A stretch of 32,128 nt of DNA from an uncultured Gammaproteobacteria bacterium (GCA_905478855.1 CAJQKF010000102.1:1-32128), one strand, 5' to 3'; positions 17,222 through 26,371 are shown, counted from the first letter of the stretch. The notes: generated by a model not told the origin, from the sequence alone. Program-made: numbers and translations.

Positions 17222-17659
17222 ATGCAGGAATTTAAATGCGCTTTGCCGATGATGTTGAATCGCACACTAGATGCGGTTATGCCGGAGTTTCGCAAGATCT
17301 TCGGGCAATTTGGATTAACCGAGCAACAATGGCGGGTACTTCGTGTCCTTTGGGAGACTCCGGAATTATCGTCTCATGAGTTGTCTAGTCAAACATTGTT
17401 ATCTACTCCAAGTATAGTTGGGGTTATAGATCGAATGGAACGCAAGGGATGGGTTACGCGCGAGCGGTCCAATATCGATCGTCGTATGGTTGTCATTACG
17501 ACGACAGCAAAGGGAAAAGCATTGCGTAAAAAGGTGGCACCGATTTTGGAACAAGCCTATAACGCCTTGGAATCAAGCATTGAGCCAGCTGAATGGCGCT
17601 CAATGTTGCAAACAATGCAAAAAATTATAGATCATGATCAAGTGAGTAAACGAGGGTAA
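17222..17659 (+). CDS. MarR-family regulator, HpaR-like
   Basis: This 145-residue winged-helix regulator resembles HpaR, the repressor of homoprotocatechuate (aromatic acid) degradation. The fold is marked by LTEQQWRVLRVL (about residues 31-42), a recognition helix region LLSTPSIVGVIDRMERKGWV, and the wing with the conserved D-x-R-R (NIDRRMVVITTTAKG). No clear ribosome site precedes the ATG because the AT-rich palindrome runs up to it. HpaB starts four bases after the stop, so regulator and enzyme are co-transcribed. It probably represses both genes until an aromatic ligand binds. The exact ligand is not readable. Confidence 0.87.
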   Translation: MQEFKCALPMMLNRTLDAVMPEFRKIFGQFGLTEQQWRVLRVLWETPELSSHELSSQTLLSTPSIVGVIDRMERKGWVTRERSNIDRRMVVITTTAKGKALRKKVAPILEQAYNALESSIEPAEWRSMLQTMQKIIDHDQVSKRG

Positions 17660-17663
17660 AATT

Positions 17664-19106
17664 ATGGGAATTCGCATAGGCGCCGACTACTTATCCGGTC
17701 TTCAAGATGATCGGGATGTTTGGATTGATGGCAAGAGAGTAGCTGATGTTACCCAGCATCCGGGGATGTGCCGTGGTGCAAAAACTCTTGCAGGTTTTAT
17801 TGATCGTCAGCACCAACCCGAGTATCAGGAAAAAGTTACCTATGTGGATGACGATGGTGATCGGGTCGCCATGTCGTTTCTAATTCCCAAATCTAAAGAA
17901 GATATTGTTAAACGGGGAGTGGCATTTTATGAGTGGGCTAGTTGGTCTAATGGAATGTTTGGACGCACCGCCGATTACAAAAACTCTTCTTTAATGGCAT
18001 TTGCCGCGGCAAATCGGTTTCTTGGTGAGGGACAAACCGATTTTGCACAGAATATGATGAATTATTATGACTATGTTCGGAAAAACGATAAAGTTCTTAC
18101 CCATACACTGGTTAACCCCCAAATCAGTTGGGAACTTGCAAAGGAAGGTAAATACAGTACCAAAGTTGCGTTGCAAATCGTAAAAGAAACCGATGGGGGA
18201 ATCGTGGTCAGCGGTGCTCGATTACTTGCGACACTTGGTCCACAGGCAGATGAAATCGAAGTATTCCCATCTACGTTGTTAAAAGCCAGTGACGAAAATT
18301 TACCATTTGCGTTCGCCTTCGCAATGCCAATATCGACACCGGGTATGCGGCTCATTTGTCGTGATACCTATGATCTCGGAAAATCTAATTTCGATGCTCC
18401 ATTGTCGTCTAGATATGAAGAGATGGATTCGGTGGTTATTTTTGATAACGTATTTGTGCCGTGGGAGCGTGTTTTTATGTATCGCGATCCAGGTCTGTGC
18501 AATCGTGCATTCGCCGAAACCAATGCCGTTGTCCATATGATGCACCAGGTTGCAGCCGGAAAATTGGCTAAAACAGAATTCCTAGTTGGCTTACTCTGCG
18601 CGATGGCGAAAGCTACCGGTCGAGATAAGGATATGGCTACCAAAGGGCAAATTGCTGAAGCGATGTGGATGGCTGAAAGTGTGCGAGCCTTCTTATACAG
18701 TTCCGAACAACAAGCTCATGCTGACCAATGGGGCACGTTCGTTCCGCTGCGCAGACCGATAGACACTTCGCGTAACCTATATCCAAAAATGTATCCTAAA
18801 CTGGTTGAGATGATTCAACTAATGGGAGCGAGTTCTTTAATGGCAACCCCGTGTGAAGCGGATTTTGGCAACGAAATTAGCGAAGATGTGGAGCAATATT
18901 TTCAAACTGCCAACCTTGCAAGCCGCGATCGGGTCGCACTATATCGGCTTGCTCATGACGTTTCCGTTTCTGGGTTTGGTAGTCGTCAATGTTTGTATGA
19001 AAGATTCTTTTTTGGCCCACAATTCATTATGGCAGCGGGTTACTATGAGCTTTATAACAAAGACGATATGATTGATAAAGTTAATAACTTACTTAGTCAG
19101 AATTAG
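17664..19106 (+). CDS. HpaB-type 4-hydroxyphenylacetate 3-monooxygenase, oxygenase component
   Basis: This 480-residue protein belongs to the HpaB family of FADH2-using aromatic hydroxylases, which add a hydroxyl group ortho to a phenolic hydroxyl. Family marks are the N-terminal VWIDGKRVADVTQHPG and FGRTADYKNSSL segments, the central VFDNVFVPWERVF-like stretch and a C-terminal GAGSS-type region (MGASSLMATPCEADFG). The length is close to the usual 480-520 residues. The enzyme needs reduced flavin from a separate reductase (HpaC), and none is encoded in this window. It is co-transcribed with an HpaR-like MarR regulator. Other members act on chlorophenols or in siderophore chromophore synthesis, so the exact substrate is open. 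Confidence 0.82.
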   Translation: MGIRIGADYLSGLQDDRDVWIDGKRVADVTQHPGMCRGAKTLAGFIDRQHQPEYQEKVTYVDDDGDRVAMSFLIPKSKEDIVKRGVAFYEWASWSNGMFGRTADYKNSSLMAFAAANRFLGEGQTDFAQNMMNYYDYVRKNDKVLTHTLVNPQISWELAKEGKYSTKVALQIVKETDGGIVVSGARLLATLGPQADEIEVFPSTLLKASDENLPFAFAFAMPISTPGMRLICRDTYDLGKSNFDAPLSSRYEEMDSVVIFDNVFVPWERVFMYRDPGLCNRAFAETNAVVHMMHQVAAGKLAKTEFLVGLLCAMAKATGRDKDMATKGQIAEAMWMAESVRAFLYSSEQQAHADQWGTFVPLRRPIDTSRNLYPKMYPKLVEMIQLMGASSLMATPCEADFGNEISEDVEQYFQTANLASRDRVALYRLAHDVSVSGFGSRQCLYERFFFGPQFIMAAGYYELYNKDDMIDKVNNLLSQN

Positions 19107-19370
19107 CGCTCGCCTCTTCTTTGCGCACTGGAATGTGGTGTTGTTTGATCGCGTGATCTACATAGAGCGTATTATCGGGTATGCTGCGCGGTCTGGTTCT
19201 GGCTTGCACTTTTTGCTGTGTTTATTTGTCATTAACCTTTTAACTGCTTTGTGAACACTACTATAAATAAGTCGGCTGGCAGAATATTTGCTAAAAGACT
19301 GGCTTATTGTCCATAATAGGCTGATTATTTCCAGCATAATCATAATAACGCTCAGCCCATACAACATTGG

Positions 19371-20036
19371 ATGACTATTTCAAAGTGCCTATTGGCAATC
19401 GGTTTTTCTGTGTTACTCACTACGCAGACAGCATTCGCTGTTAGTGAAATTATCGTACACGTCTTAAGTAATAATTTTGCAATTTTAATTATCGATGGCG
19501 AACGTCGAGTAATTCGTAAAGGAAAAATTAGCCCAGAAGGGGTAAAGCTTTTAAGTGCAAATAGTGCGTCGGCAGTGGTAGAGGTCGATGGTTTGCAGCA
19601 AATCCTCAAGCCAGATGTAATTACCGGGAAAGTGGGCACTGATTCCCCTCCAATTCCATCGTCTATCGGAAGTAATGTATTGTGGGCAAGTAACGATGGG
19701 TTTTTCTATGCGAATGTTGGTGTTAATGGAATTCCAACAAGGTTTCTCGTCGATACTGGGGCAAATACCATTGCCATCAATAAACAAACTGCCCAACGAT
19801 TAAAGCTTGATTTGTCACGGGGTGTTCCAGGTAAGGCAACAACTGCGAGTGGGGTAACACCATTTGTGGCGGTAACCTTAGATGAGCTGACGCTCGGAAA
19901 TATTACAATTCGAAACTTGCGCGCTGCAGTAATGCCGGGGGAGTATCCCCAAGTGCCTTTGCTTGGTGGTAGTTTTTTAAATCAGGTTGATATGCAGCGT
20001 ACTGGCAATCGCATGGAGTTAATACCACGTTACTAG
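19371..20036 (+). CDS. Retropepsin-like (clan AA) aspartic protease, exported
   Basis: This 221-residue protein has a signal peptide (about residues 1-23, ending TAFA). It carries a C-terminal single-domain aspartic protease of the TIGR02281 type with the active-site motif FLVDTGANTIAI (Asp128). The later MPGEYPQVPLLGGSFLNQVD segment matches the family's closing flap region. Enzymes of this kind probably work as homodimers in the periplasm; substrates are largely unknown. The gene lies 264 bases after hpaB, a gap in which I see no gene, and converges with the B2-like gene. The ATG has no strong ribosome site, but the signal peptide begins right after it. Confidence 0.82.
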   Translation: MTISKCLLAIGFSVLLTTQTAFAVSEIIVHVLSNNFAILIIDGERRVIRKGKISPEGVKLLSANSASAVVEVDGLQQILKPDVITGKVGTDSPPIPSSIGSNVLWASNDGFFYANVGVNGIPTRFLVDTGANTIAINKQTAQRLKLDLSRGVPGKATTASGVTPFVAVTLDELTLGNITIRNLRAAVMPGEYPQVPLLGGSFLNQVDMQRTGNRMELIPRY

Positions 20037-20119
20037 CATACCGAACCACCGTTTAAAAAGGCAATGCGTTTTAGAATTGTCCAGTTTTTCTGATGAAAAA
20101 GGTAACAAATATGACTCGC

Positions 20120-20554
20120 TTATTTTAGTTCGAAAGCTGAAAATCTAGCTGTAATATTGTCTGCTTCCAGAAGTTTATTTCCGTGATATTCAACCCAAGC
20201 ATGGGCATTTAAATTTCCATCATGCTTATTCACACCAATAATAAGTTTAGCTGCAATTCCCATGCGTTGCAGTAACCACCAGCTAGTGAGGGATCGTTTC
20301 AGACAACTGGCTCGATAAGGACCATAGTTAGCGGCAGTAGCAACCATGCGACTGACAGAAAGTGCTATTTCAAGACGTTGGTCAAGTGATCGTGTATCTG
20401 GGACAGGTTTAGGTATTCGTTTATGAAGAACTGATCGAGTCCATTTAAAACCTTTTAGTCTTAAGGCCAAGGCGATTGACGGCAGTAAAAGTAAAGAAAT
20501 AACTAATATTGACCACTCTTTTGCGGTCATTTCGATTAATTTTCTAATCTTCAT
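20120..20554 (-). CDS. Orphan lasso-peptide B2-like transglutaminase-fold protein
   Basis: This 144-residue protein matches the lasso peptide biosynthesis B2 family (transglutaminase-like cysteine peptidase). The catalytic Cys84 lies in RASCLKRSLTSWWLL and His118 in NAHAWVEYHG; Glu130 or Asp132 may be the third residue. An N-terminal hydrophobic segment (about 15-32) may anchor it in the membrane. Classical B2 proteins cut the leader from a lasso precursor, but no cyclase, RRE/PqqD protein or precursor is encoded nearby. It may therefore be one of the stand-alone homologues of unknown function. It is followed on the minus strand by no partner and converges with the aspartic protease gene 83 bases away. 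Confidence 0.78.
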   Translation of the reverse strand: MKIRKLIEMTAKEWSILVISLLLLPSIALALRLKGFKWTRSVLHKRIPKPVPDTRSLDQRLEIALSVSRMVATAANYGPYRASCLKRSLTSWWLLQRMGIAAKLIIGVNKHDGNLNAHAWVEYHGNKLLEADNITARFSAFELK

Positions 20555-20693
20555 ATCGTGTTATTTATACCCTATGAGATGATGACATAGTTTTGATTGA
20601 CACTTATATTGCATTACAGATATTTTTTGCAGGTTGTCCACATACTCAATAAAAATTAGCCTTTATCTTATCAAATTACCATAGACTGGGTGG

Positions 20694-21341
20694 CTATCGT
20701 AATTTTGCATGCAAAGATGATTCTGAATAGGCTGGACTGGATACCGAACTTTTTATCCATTGCTCTAACAGTTTGAGATGTGAATCGAGAGCCTTCAGTT
20801 GGGCTGCCGTATCCCAGCTTTGCGGGCTCGTAATGGCGCTCGCGGTGAGCCCATTGAGGAAAATTAAAATGGAGCTTGTTACGGTTTCGAAATTTACTGG
20901 AGACCACTGTCGCGCCTCTGGCCATGTGTATACGACCGCGTGGCGATATAGGTTTTCTGCGTACTCATGCAGTTCACGGTTTACTTCACATAGCTTAGGA
21001 TCACTGCTTACTTTTCCCCAAAAGCTTATCCAGATAGCGCATTCTACTTGCCTGGCCTGATCAATGGGTAACATTTCTTTTAAAATTGAATACAAGGTCT
21101 CTGACTGCCCACCAATCCTTGCTTGAATTCTTGCTTCCATTCGTTCTAGAACGAGTCTTAACGCTGCATGTATGATGTCGTTTTTACTGCCGAAGTAATG
21201 GGTAATCATTCCGGTGGTAACCCCGGCTTCTCTGGCAATATCAACCATGGTCGTGGCGTCAATGCCGTTATGCGCAACAGCTCGACATGCTGCTAGTGCG
21301 ATGTTCTGCCGTTGCGCCGCCTTGTCTACTATTTTAGGCAC
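20694..21341 (-). CDS. TetR-family regulator, BetI-like
   Basis: This 215-residue regulator has the TetR N-terminal helix-turn-helix at about residues 28-52 (DATTMVDIAREAGVTTGMIT, then HYFGSKNDI). Its C-terminal half, including the WISFWGKV stretch, resembles the BetI group that controls choline/betaine genes, which fits the trimethylammonium-type operon it closes. It starts with GTG six bases after the caiD-like stop codon and uses a ribosome site inside that gene, so it is co-transcribed as the last gene. It probably represses the whole operon, itself included, at the inverted repeat at 26372-26401. The inducer may be a pathway CoA ester or the free betaine; this is inferred. Confidence 0.88.
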   Translation of the reverse strand: MPKIVDKAAQRQNIALAACRAVAHNGIDATTMVDIAREAGVTTGMITHYFGSKNDIIHAALRLVLERMEARIQARIGGQSETLYSILKEMLPIDQARQVECAIWISFWGKVSSDPKLCEVNRELHEYAENLYRHAVVYTWPEARQWSPVNFETVTSSILIFLNGLTASAITSPQSWDTAAQLKALDSHLKLLEQWIKSSVSSPAYSESSLHAKLR

Positions 21342-21347
21342 GAAAAA

Positions 21348-22130
21348 TTAGCGACCTTTCCAAACCGGGTCACGTTTTTCAGTAAATGCCCGAGCACCTT
21401 CTAGTAAATCGTCTGATCGATTAACCGCTTCAACTGCAGCACAGCTGTCATAGACCCTGAAACCTTCGTGTTCGGTAACCATTTCAGTTCGTTGGAGTAC
21501 CTGTTTAATCGCTGGATATAACAGGGGTGGTCCGGCTTCAAGCGTTTGTGCTATCTCTCTGGCCTTATTTAGACTCTCACCCTTTGGTACTATATAGTTA
21601 ACCAGTCCCCAATGCTTTGCCTCATCCGCATCCATCCAACGACCGGTCATCATGAACTCAACCGCGATATGATAAGGGATACGACGTCTAAGTTTAACCA
21701 CACCGCTGTCGGGTATTACACCCACTTTTATTTCAGGTAAGGCGAAAGTCGCATGCTCTTCAGCTATAATAATATCGGTTCCAAGCATCATTTCAAAACC
21801 ACCGCCACAGGCAATACCGTTAACAGCGGCAATGATTGGTTTGTTTAAATTCGGTAGATAATTTAAACCACCAAAACCGCCTTCGCCGTAGTAGGAATCT
21901 GATGCTTCTGAGGTTTCAGAAACATTTTTAAGATCCCAGCCGGCGCTAAAGAATTTTTCACCACGTCCAGTAAGGATGCCGAAGCGAAGTTCAGGGTCGT
22001 CACGAAAAGATGTCCATAGGTCGCTAAGATCGCGACTATCACTTGCAGTAATCGCGTTGGCTTTACCTTTGGCAAGTGTTACTTCAAGTATTGAGCCATT
22101 ACGCTCTGATTCAAACGGTTTTTCGGACAT
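21348..22130 (-). CDS. CaiD-like crotonobetainyl-CoA hydratase (carnitinyl-CoA dehydratase)
   Basis: This 260-residue crotonase-family enzyme closely follows E. coli CaiD (261 residues). Shared features are NGSILEVTL, KFFSAGWDLK, the C-terminal EKRDPVWKGR and the catalytic glutamates, here Glu113 (GGGFE) and Glu133 (FALPE), two positions off the E. coli numbers. CaiD interconverts crotonobetainyl-CoA and L-carnitinyl-CoA. Its start codon directly follows the stop of the CoA synthetase gene (TAAATG), with an AGGAG ribosome site inside that gene. The match at both ends and the carnitine-dehydrogenase-like gene in the operon make this more specific than a general enoyl-CoA hydratase, but close acyl substrates remain possible. 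Confidence 0.82.
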   Translation of the reverse strand: MSEKPFESERNGSILEVTLAKGKANAITASDSRDLSDLWTSFRDDPELRFGILTGRGEKFFSAGWDLKNVSETSEASDSYYGEGGFGGLNYLPNLNKPIIAAVNGIACGGGFEMMLGTDIIIAEEHATFALPEIKVGVIPDSGVVKLRRRIPYHIAVEFMMTGRWMDADEAKHWGLVNYIVPKGESLNKAREIAQTLEAGPPLLYPAIKQVLQRTEMVTEHEGFRVYDSCAAVEAVNRSDDLLEGARAFTEKRDPVWKGR

Positions 22131-24158
22131 TTAATTCTCCTGCATACGAATGAGCGCATCGGCTACCACTACGCCTTTTCCCGTGGGGCGCACAATGAGC
22201 GGGTTGATATCAAGTTCCATTAATTGGTTCTGATAGTGAGTTGTAAATTCGGCTAGGTTGATAACGGCATCGATAACTGCCTTTATATCTCCTGTTGCAG
22301 CGCCGCGCCAGCCGTCAAGTATTGATATCACCTTTAGACTCCGAATAGCGGTTTCCACGCTTTCTTTATCCACTGGCAATAATAAGCTAACGCTGTCTTT
22401 CAATAATTCGGTGAAAATCCCCCCGGCGCCAATAGTTATTGTGAGTCCAAATTGATCATCGCGTGTAACACCGAGTATTAATTCACATACGCCATCGGTT
22501 ATCATTGATTCGACAAGGACCTGATTGCAAAGTGGCGACATCTCATCTGCTGCTTTCTGTACGGCGTTCTCTGAGTAAAGGTTTAGCACAACGCCGCCCA
22601 ACTCTGTTTTGTGGGCTAGGTCTGCGCCGGATGCTTTTATAACAACAGGATAACCAAGAGTAGATGCGGTTGCTCCTGCATCGGCTATGTTGACCAGTTG
22701 ACCAATGGGACCGAGAAGGCTGAATTTTTTTAACAACGCCTTAGCATCATATTCCATAACAGTCTGCATTATGCAATCACTGGCTAGACGGGATTGAATG
22801 AGCGGAGGGCGCCAATTGCGCCACGTTTTACCGGTTTTGGCAGAGTGTTCAACCGCTTTTAGAAACTCTGGAAGCCCCTGCATCGGCGCAACATCGGCGG
22901 CAAATCCTTTCGTATGATTGTACGCTGATAAGTTGTCCGATAAGGATGACAACATGGCTGCGTTACCATTAGTTTCGCTCACCGCTTTTATCAGCATGTC
23001 CACGGCAAGATCGAAGCTGCTGGGATCGGCTCTTGTCTCATCCGGCGGGTCTAGCATAAAAGCGACAACGGCATAGTTGGATCTCAACATTGCTCGAAAC
23101 ATGCGATGCATCATTTCACTATCAAACCAGGTATAGGTATGAAAATCGAAGGGATTATCAATTACAACACCGGGTCCTGTTGATGCTTCAAGTTCTGGAA
23201 TTTGCTCAGCGGGTTGTGGTGGAAATTCAATATCGAGTGAATAGGCAAGATCAGAAACCATTGCCATATCCCCGCCAGAGGCTCCCATCACCGCAATTTT
23301 ATTGGACGGCAGTGGTCCAAAACAGTGAAATAACTTTAGCGTTTCAACAAGTTCTGCCAATGAAGCGCAGCGCGCAATTCCCAGTCGATCAAAAAGTACA
23401 TTGTGCAGGGTGTCTGAGCCCGTGAGGGAACCGGTGTGAGAAAATGCCGTTTGCTGACTTTTAGTGGATTTTCCAACCTTGACAAGCGCAACCGGCTTAC
23501 CTTTTTCTCGGGCGTAGCTCACGGCTTGAACAAACTTGTCTAAATTTCCAATGGATTCCAAATACATACCAATGGCGGAAACTCTATCATCGTCGGCGAC
23601 GTAACGAATCAGATCAGAACAATCAAGACGCTGTTGATTGCCCATGGTAATAACATAGCCAACCGGTAGGGATCGACGTTGATACATGAGTGAGATCGAT
23701 ACAGTGCCGCTTTGACCCAGAATGGCTACCCCACGTTCTGTTGTATGCCCTACAGCTTGGTCAGGCCACAGCGATAGACGGTCGAAGAAATTTGCAAAGC
23801 CGTAACAATTGGGTCCGGTGAATGGCATGTCTCCGGCGGCGTCGCTAAGTTTTGTTGCTAACTCCTTACCGTCTGCAACTTCTCCAAAACCGGCAGCAAA
23901 TACCACAGCACCTCCTGCACCACGACTATTTAGCGCCTGTATCTCATTGATAACTAATGTGCGGCTAATACCTAGAAACGCACTGTCCGGGGCATGTGGA
24001 AGATCGGCTGTTGATCGATAACATCCTTCGCGTTTGGGATGAACGCGCCAGACGTTTCCATCAAATCCGAGTTTCAGACATTGTTCTACAACATAGTCTG
24101 ACCAAACGCCGCCATAAACAGCAATTGATCTGGGTCTAAATAGGCGCTCCAGGTTCAA
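22131..24158 (-). CDS. NDP-forming acyl-CoA synthetase, fused alpha and beta domains
   Basis: This 675-residue protein joins a CoA-binding domain (about 1-125), a succinyl-CoA-ligase-like domain (about 140-430) and an ATP-grasp domain (about 455-675, with YPVVIKASGADLAHKTELGG). His241 in the SHTGSLTG motif is the residue expected to carry the phosphoryl group. Such enzymes make acyl-CoA from an acid, CoA and ATP through acyl phosphate, and the reaction is reversible. In this operon the natural substrate would be gamma-butyrobetaine, crotonobetaine or carnitine, replacing AMP-forming CaiC; that is inference. It starts with TTG, overlapping the preceding stop codon by four bases (TTGA), which shows tight coupling. 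Confidence 0.85.
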   Translation of the reverse strand: MNLERLFRPRSIAVYGGVWSDYVVEQCLKLGFDGNVWRVHPKREGCYRSTADLPHAPDSAFLGISRTLVINEIQALNSRGAGGAVVFAAGFGEVADGKELATKLSDAAGDMPFTGPNCYGFANFFDRLSLWPDQAVGHTTERGVAILGQSGTVSISLMYQRRSLPVGYVITMGNQQRLDCSDLIRYVADDDRVSAIGMYLESIGNLDKFVQAVSYAREKGKPVALVKVGKSTKSQQTAFSHTGSLTGSDTLHNVLFDRLGIARCASLAELVETLKLFHCFGPLPSNKIAVMGASGGDMAMVSDLAYSLDIEFPPQPAEQIPELEASTGPGVVIDNPFDFHTYTWFDSEMMHRMFRAMLRSNYAVVAFMLDPPDETRADPSSFDLAVDMLIKAVSETNGNAAMLSSLSDNLSAYNHTKGFAADVAPMQGLPEFLKAVEHSAKTGKTWRNWRPPLIQSRLASDCIMQTVMEYDAKALLKKFSLLGPIGQLVNIADAGATASTLGYPVVIKASGADLAHKTELGGVVLNLYSENAVQKAADEMSPLCNQVLVESMITDGVCELILGVTRDDQFGLTITIGAGGIFTELLKDSVSLLLPVDKESVETAIRSLKVISILDGWRGAATGDIKAVIDAVINLAEFTTHYQNQLMELDINPLIVRPTGKGVVVADALIRMQEN

Positions 24159-25153
24159 TTGTTAGATTCCGCTCTTGATTTTAAACTAGCCTCAAAAAGA
24201 TTAAGTGTGGAACCAGACGCTATATCGTGCTTTTTAAGTACACGCTGTATCGCAACCAGGCATTCATCACGAATGCGTTCGAGTTCCCGTACTGAACGCC
24301 CGTTGGCCTGCTCGGTCGTCCCATCGACAAAACCATCAATAATTTTATCGTTTAGCTCTGGGGCTTTTAAATGGGTCCATGGCCATTCTAGGGCTGGACC
24401 AAATTGTTCGATGAAGTGACGTGCACCACCTTTACCACCGGCGATCATATATATTTGGTTCATACCCATTACTGCCCAACGTAATCCTGGACCATAGACA
24501 ATTGATTCGTCTAGTTCGCCGGTAGTTGCAATACCATCATTAAGAGCGTGGAGCATTTCACGCCACATGGCTTCTTGCAGTCGATCCGAGATATGTCCAG
24601 GAACCTCTTTGCGCACCATTAATGCGTGCATGCCAATGGACTCGTAAAATGCCTTTGCGGCTATTTTGTTATCGTCTGAGGTTTGTACACCACCAACGAC
24701 TTCTACCAGTGGGCATAGATAAACTGGATTAAATGGGTGACCCACCAGCATCCTTTCCGGATGAGTCATACCTTTCTGCATTTCTGTCGGCATAAAACCT
24801 GAGGTTGATGATGAAATGATAACGTCGGCTGGTGCCGTTGCTGATATGGCCGTATAGACCTTACGCTTAATCGCCAAGTCTTCAGGTACGCTTTCTTGAA
24901 TGAAATCAGCAGTTGATGCCATCTCCTCGGCATCTGTAGTGAAGCGCAGTGTTCCTTTAGCGGGTGTAGGCACATCGGCGGTTAACGCATCTAATGAGGG
25001 GGATGCATTTTCTACAGCGCCCCGAATCCACTCTTCCATAGCAGGGTTAAGATCTGCTGCAACTACGTCGATACCGCAATGCAATGCTCGAGCGGCCCAG
25101 CCTCCACCGATAACACCGGTGCCTAACAATCCTAAAGTTTTTATTTTTCTCAC
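24155..25153 (-). CDS. L-carnitine dehydrogenase-like 3-hydroxyacyl dehydrogenase
   Basis: This 332-residue NAD-dependent enzyme has the Rossmann motif LLGTGVIGGGW (Gly11, Gly13, Gly16), the serine-rich SSSTSG (114-119), and the catalytic pair His139 (GHPFNPVYL) and Glu151 (PLVEVVGG). Long stretches follow the L-carnitine dehydrogenases of Pseudomonas, in particular DGIATTGELDESIVYGPGLR. Those enzymes oxidise carnitine to 3-dehydrocarnitine. The protein ends soon after the dehydrogenase part, so the thioesterase domain fused in some relatives is absent. It lies 36 bases after the acyl-CoA dehydrogenase gene and overlaps the next gene. Acting on carnitinyl-CoA instead of free carnitine cannot be excluded. 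Confidence 0.85.
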   Translation of the reverse strand: MRKIKTLGLLGTGVIGGGWAARALHCGIDVVAADLNPAMEEWIRGAVENASPSLDALTADVPTPAKGTLRFTTDAEEMASTADFIQESVPEDLAIKRKVYTAISATAPADVIISSSTSGFMPTEMQKGMTHPERMLVGHPFNPVYLCPLVEVVGGVQTSDDNKIAAKAFYESIGMHALMVRKEVPGHISDRLQEAMWREMLHALNDGIATTGELDESIVYGPGLRWAVMGMNQIYMIAGGKGGARHFIEQFGPALEWPWTHLKAPELNDKIIDGFVDGTTEQANGRSVRELERIRDECLVAIQRVLKKHDIASGSTLNLFEASLKSRAESNN

Positions 25154-25189
25154 TCGAGATTCTCCTAAAAAAAGTATTTTGTATTACGG

Positions 25190-26353
25190 TTATGCGCCTA
25201 ACGGACGAAGCAGTTCGCGCGAGATGATATGACGTTGTATTTCACTCGTTCCGTCCCAGATTCGTTCGATACGAGCATCGCGCCAAATACGTTCGAGGGG
25301 TAGATCATCCATTACTCCCATGCCACCTACGGTTTGAATACACTGATCCGCAACTTTGGCTAACATCTCAGAACAATACAGTTTTACCATGGCGCAATCG
25401 GCCCCAGAAACCGTGCCTTGATCGATCTTCGAAGCGGTTTCTAGCAAGATCAGGTTGGCTAACTTTATTTGCAGGGCCATGTCGGCAATCGGAAACGATA
25501 CACCCTGAAACTTAGCAATTTGTTGACCGAACTGTTTTCGTTCTGCGGCGTAGTTGATCGCGATATCAAATGCTCTTTCTGCTCTTGCTACGCATGTTGC
25601 GCCCACCGTCAGGCGAGTGGGGCCCAACCATTCGTTTACAACCGTAAAGCCATCACCCTCGTCACCGAGAATTCGCCAGGAAGGGATTCGGACGTCGGTA
25701 AACTGTAGTGTATTGTTGTAATATCCACGATGAGATACATTTCGATATCCGGGAAGAACCTCTACACCTTTATCGGAGAAATCCACAAGAAACGCTGAAA
25801 TGCGCTTCTTTATTCCCTTGGATGTCTGCTCTTCGCCGGTTGCCGCAAAGAGTACACAGAAATCTGATACCTGGGCTTGCGAAATAAAATGCTTAGTTCC
25901 ATTGATTACCCACACATCTCCCTTCAGTTCAGCCTTACATTGCATTCCGCGCAGATCCGAGCCGGCACCGGGCTCTGTCATTGCAATACAGTCACGTTTT
26001 TCGCCACGCATCGTTGGCATTAGAAACGCATCGATTTGTTCACCAACACATGCTGCCAGTATGTTCAGAGGCCTATGAGCGCACTCGGCTAATGATAGTG
26101 AGGTGCGTCCAAGTTCTTTTTCAATCAATGTTACTGAGACAGAGTCGAGCCCGCCCCCACCAACTTCTTCAGGCATATTGCAGGCGTATAATCCAAGTTC
26201 CATGGACTTCTGCTTTAATTCCGCAGCTAGCTCTTTTGGCGTTTCATTGGTTCGTTCCAAAAGCTCTTCGTGGGGCATCATTTCCTTTTCAACAAATGCC
26301 CGTGTGGTGTCCACTAGCATTTGTTGTTCTTCGGTTAGGGTGAAATCGATCAT
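25190..26353 (-). CDS. Acyl-CoA dehydrogenase, probable butyrobetainyl-CoA dehydrogenase
   Basis: This 387-residue FAD enzyme has the family motifs AMTEPGAGSD (FAD/substrate site), the WVINGTKHFIS strand and a C-terminal QTVGGMGVMDDLPLERIWRD block. At the place where short-chain members carry the catalytic Glu (YEGTSEIQ), this protein has Asp367 (IWDGTSEIQ). It is the first gene of an operon with CaiD-like and carnitine-dehydrogenase-like genes, so oxidation of gamma-butyrobetainyl-CoA to crotonobetainyl-CoA is the likely role. CaiA of E. coli, the known enzyme for the reverse step, is only a distant relative. The family is certain; the substrate is inferred from context. Confidence 0.85.
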   Translation of the reverse strand: MIDFTLTEEQQMLVDTTRAFVEKEMMPHEELLERTNETPKELAAELKQKSMELGLYACNMPEEVGGGGLDSVSVTLIEKELGRTSLSLAECAHRPLNILAACVGEQIDAFLMPTMRGEKRDCIAMTEPGAGSDLRGMQCKAELKGDVWVINGTKHFISQAQVSDFCVLFAATGEEQTSKGIKKRISAFLVDFSDKGVEVLPGYRNVSHRGYYNNTLQFTDVRIPSWRILGDEGDGFTVVNEWLGPTRLTVGATCVARAERAFDIAINYAAERKQFGQQIAKFQGVSFPIADMALQIKLANLILLETASKIDQGTVSGADCAMVKLYCSEMLAKVADQCIQTVGGMGVMDDLPLERIWRDARIERIWDGTSEIQRHIISRELLRPLGA

Positions 26354-26371
26354 GACTATCGCTCGTTGCAG

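Noticed and set aside
20555..20693. A possible lasso precursor peptide upstream of the B2-like gene.
   Set aside because: Only ORFs of about 8-13 codons are present on that strand, with no leader/core layout.
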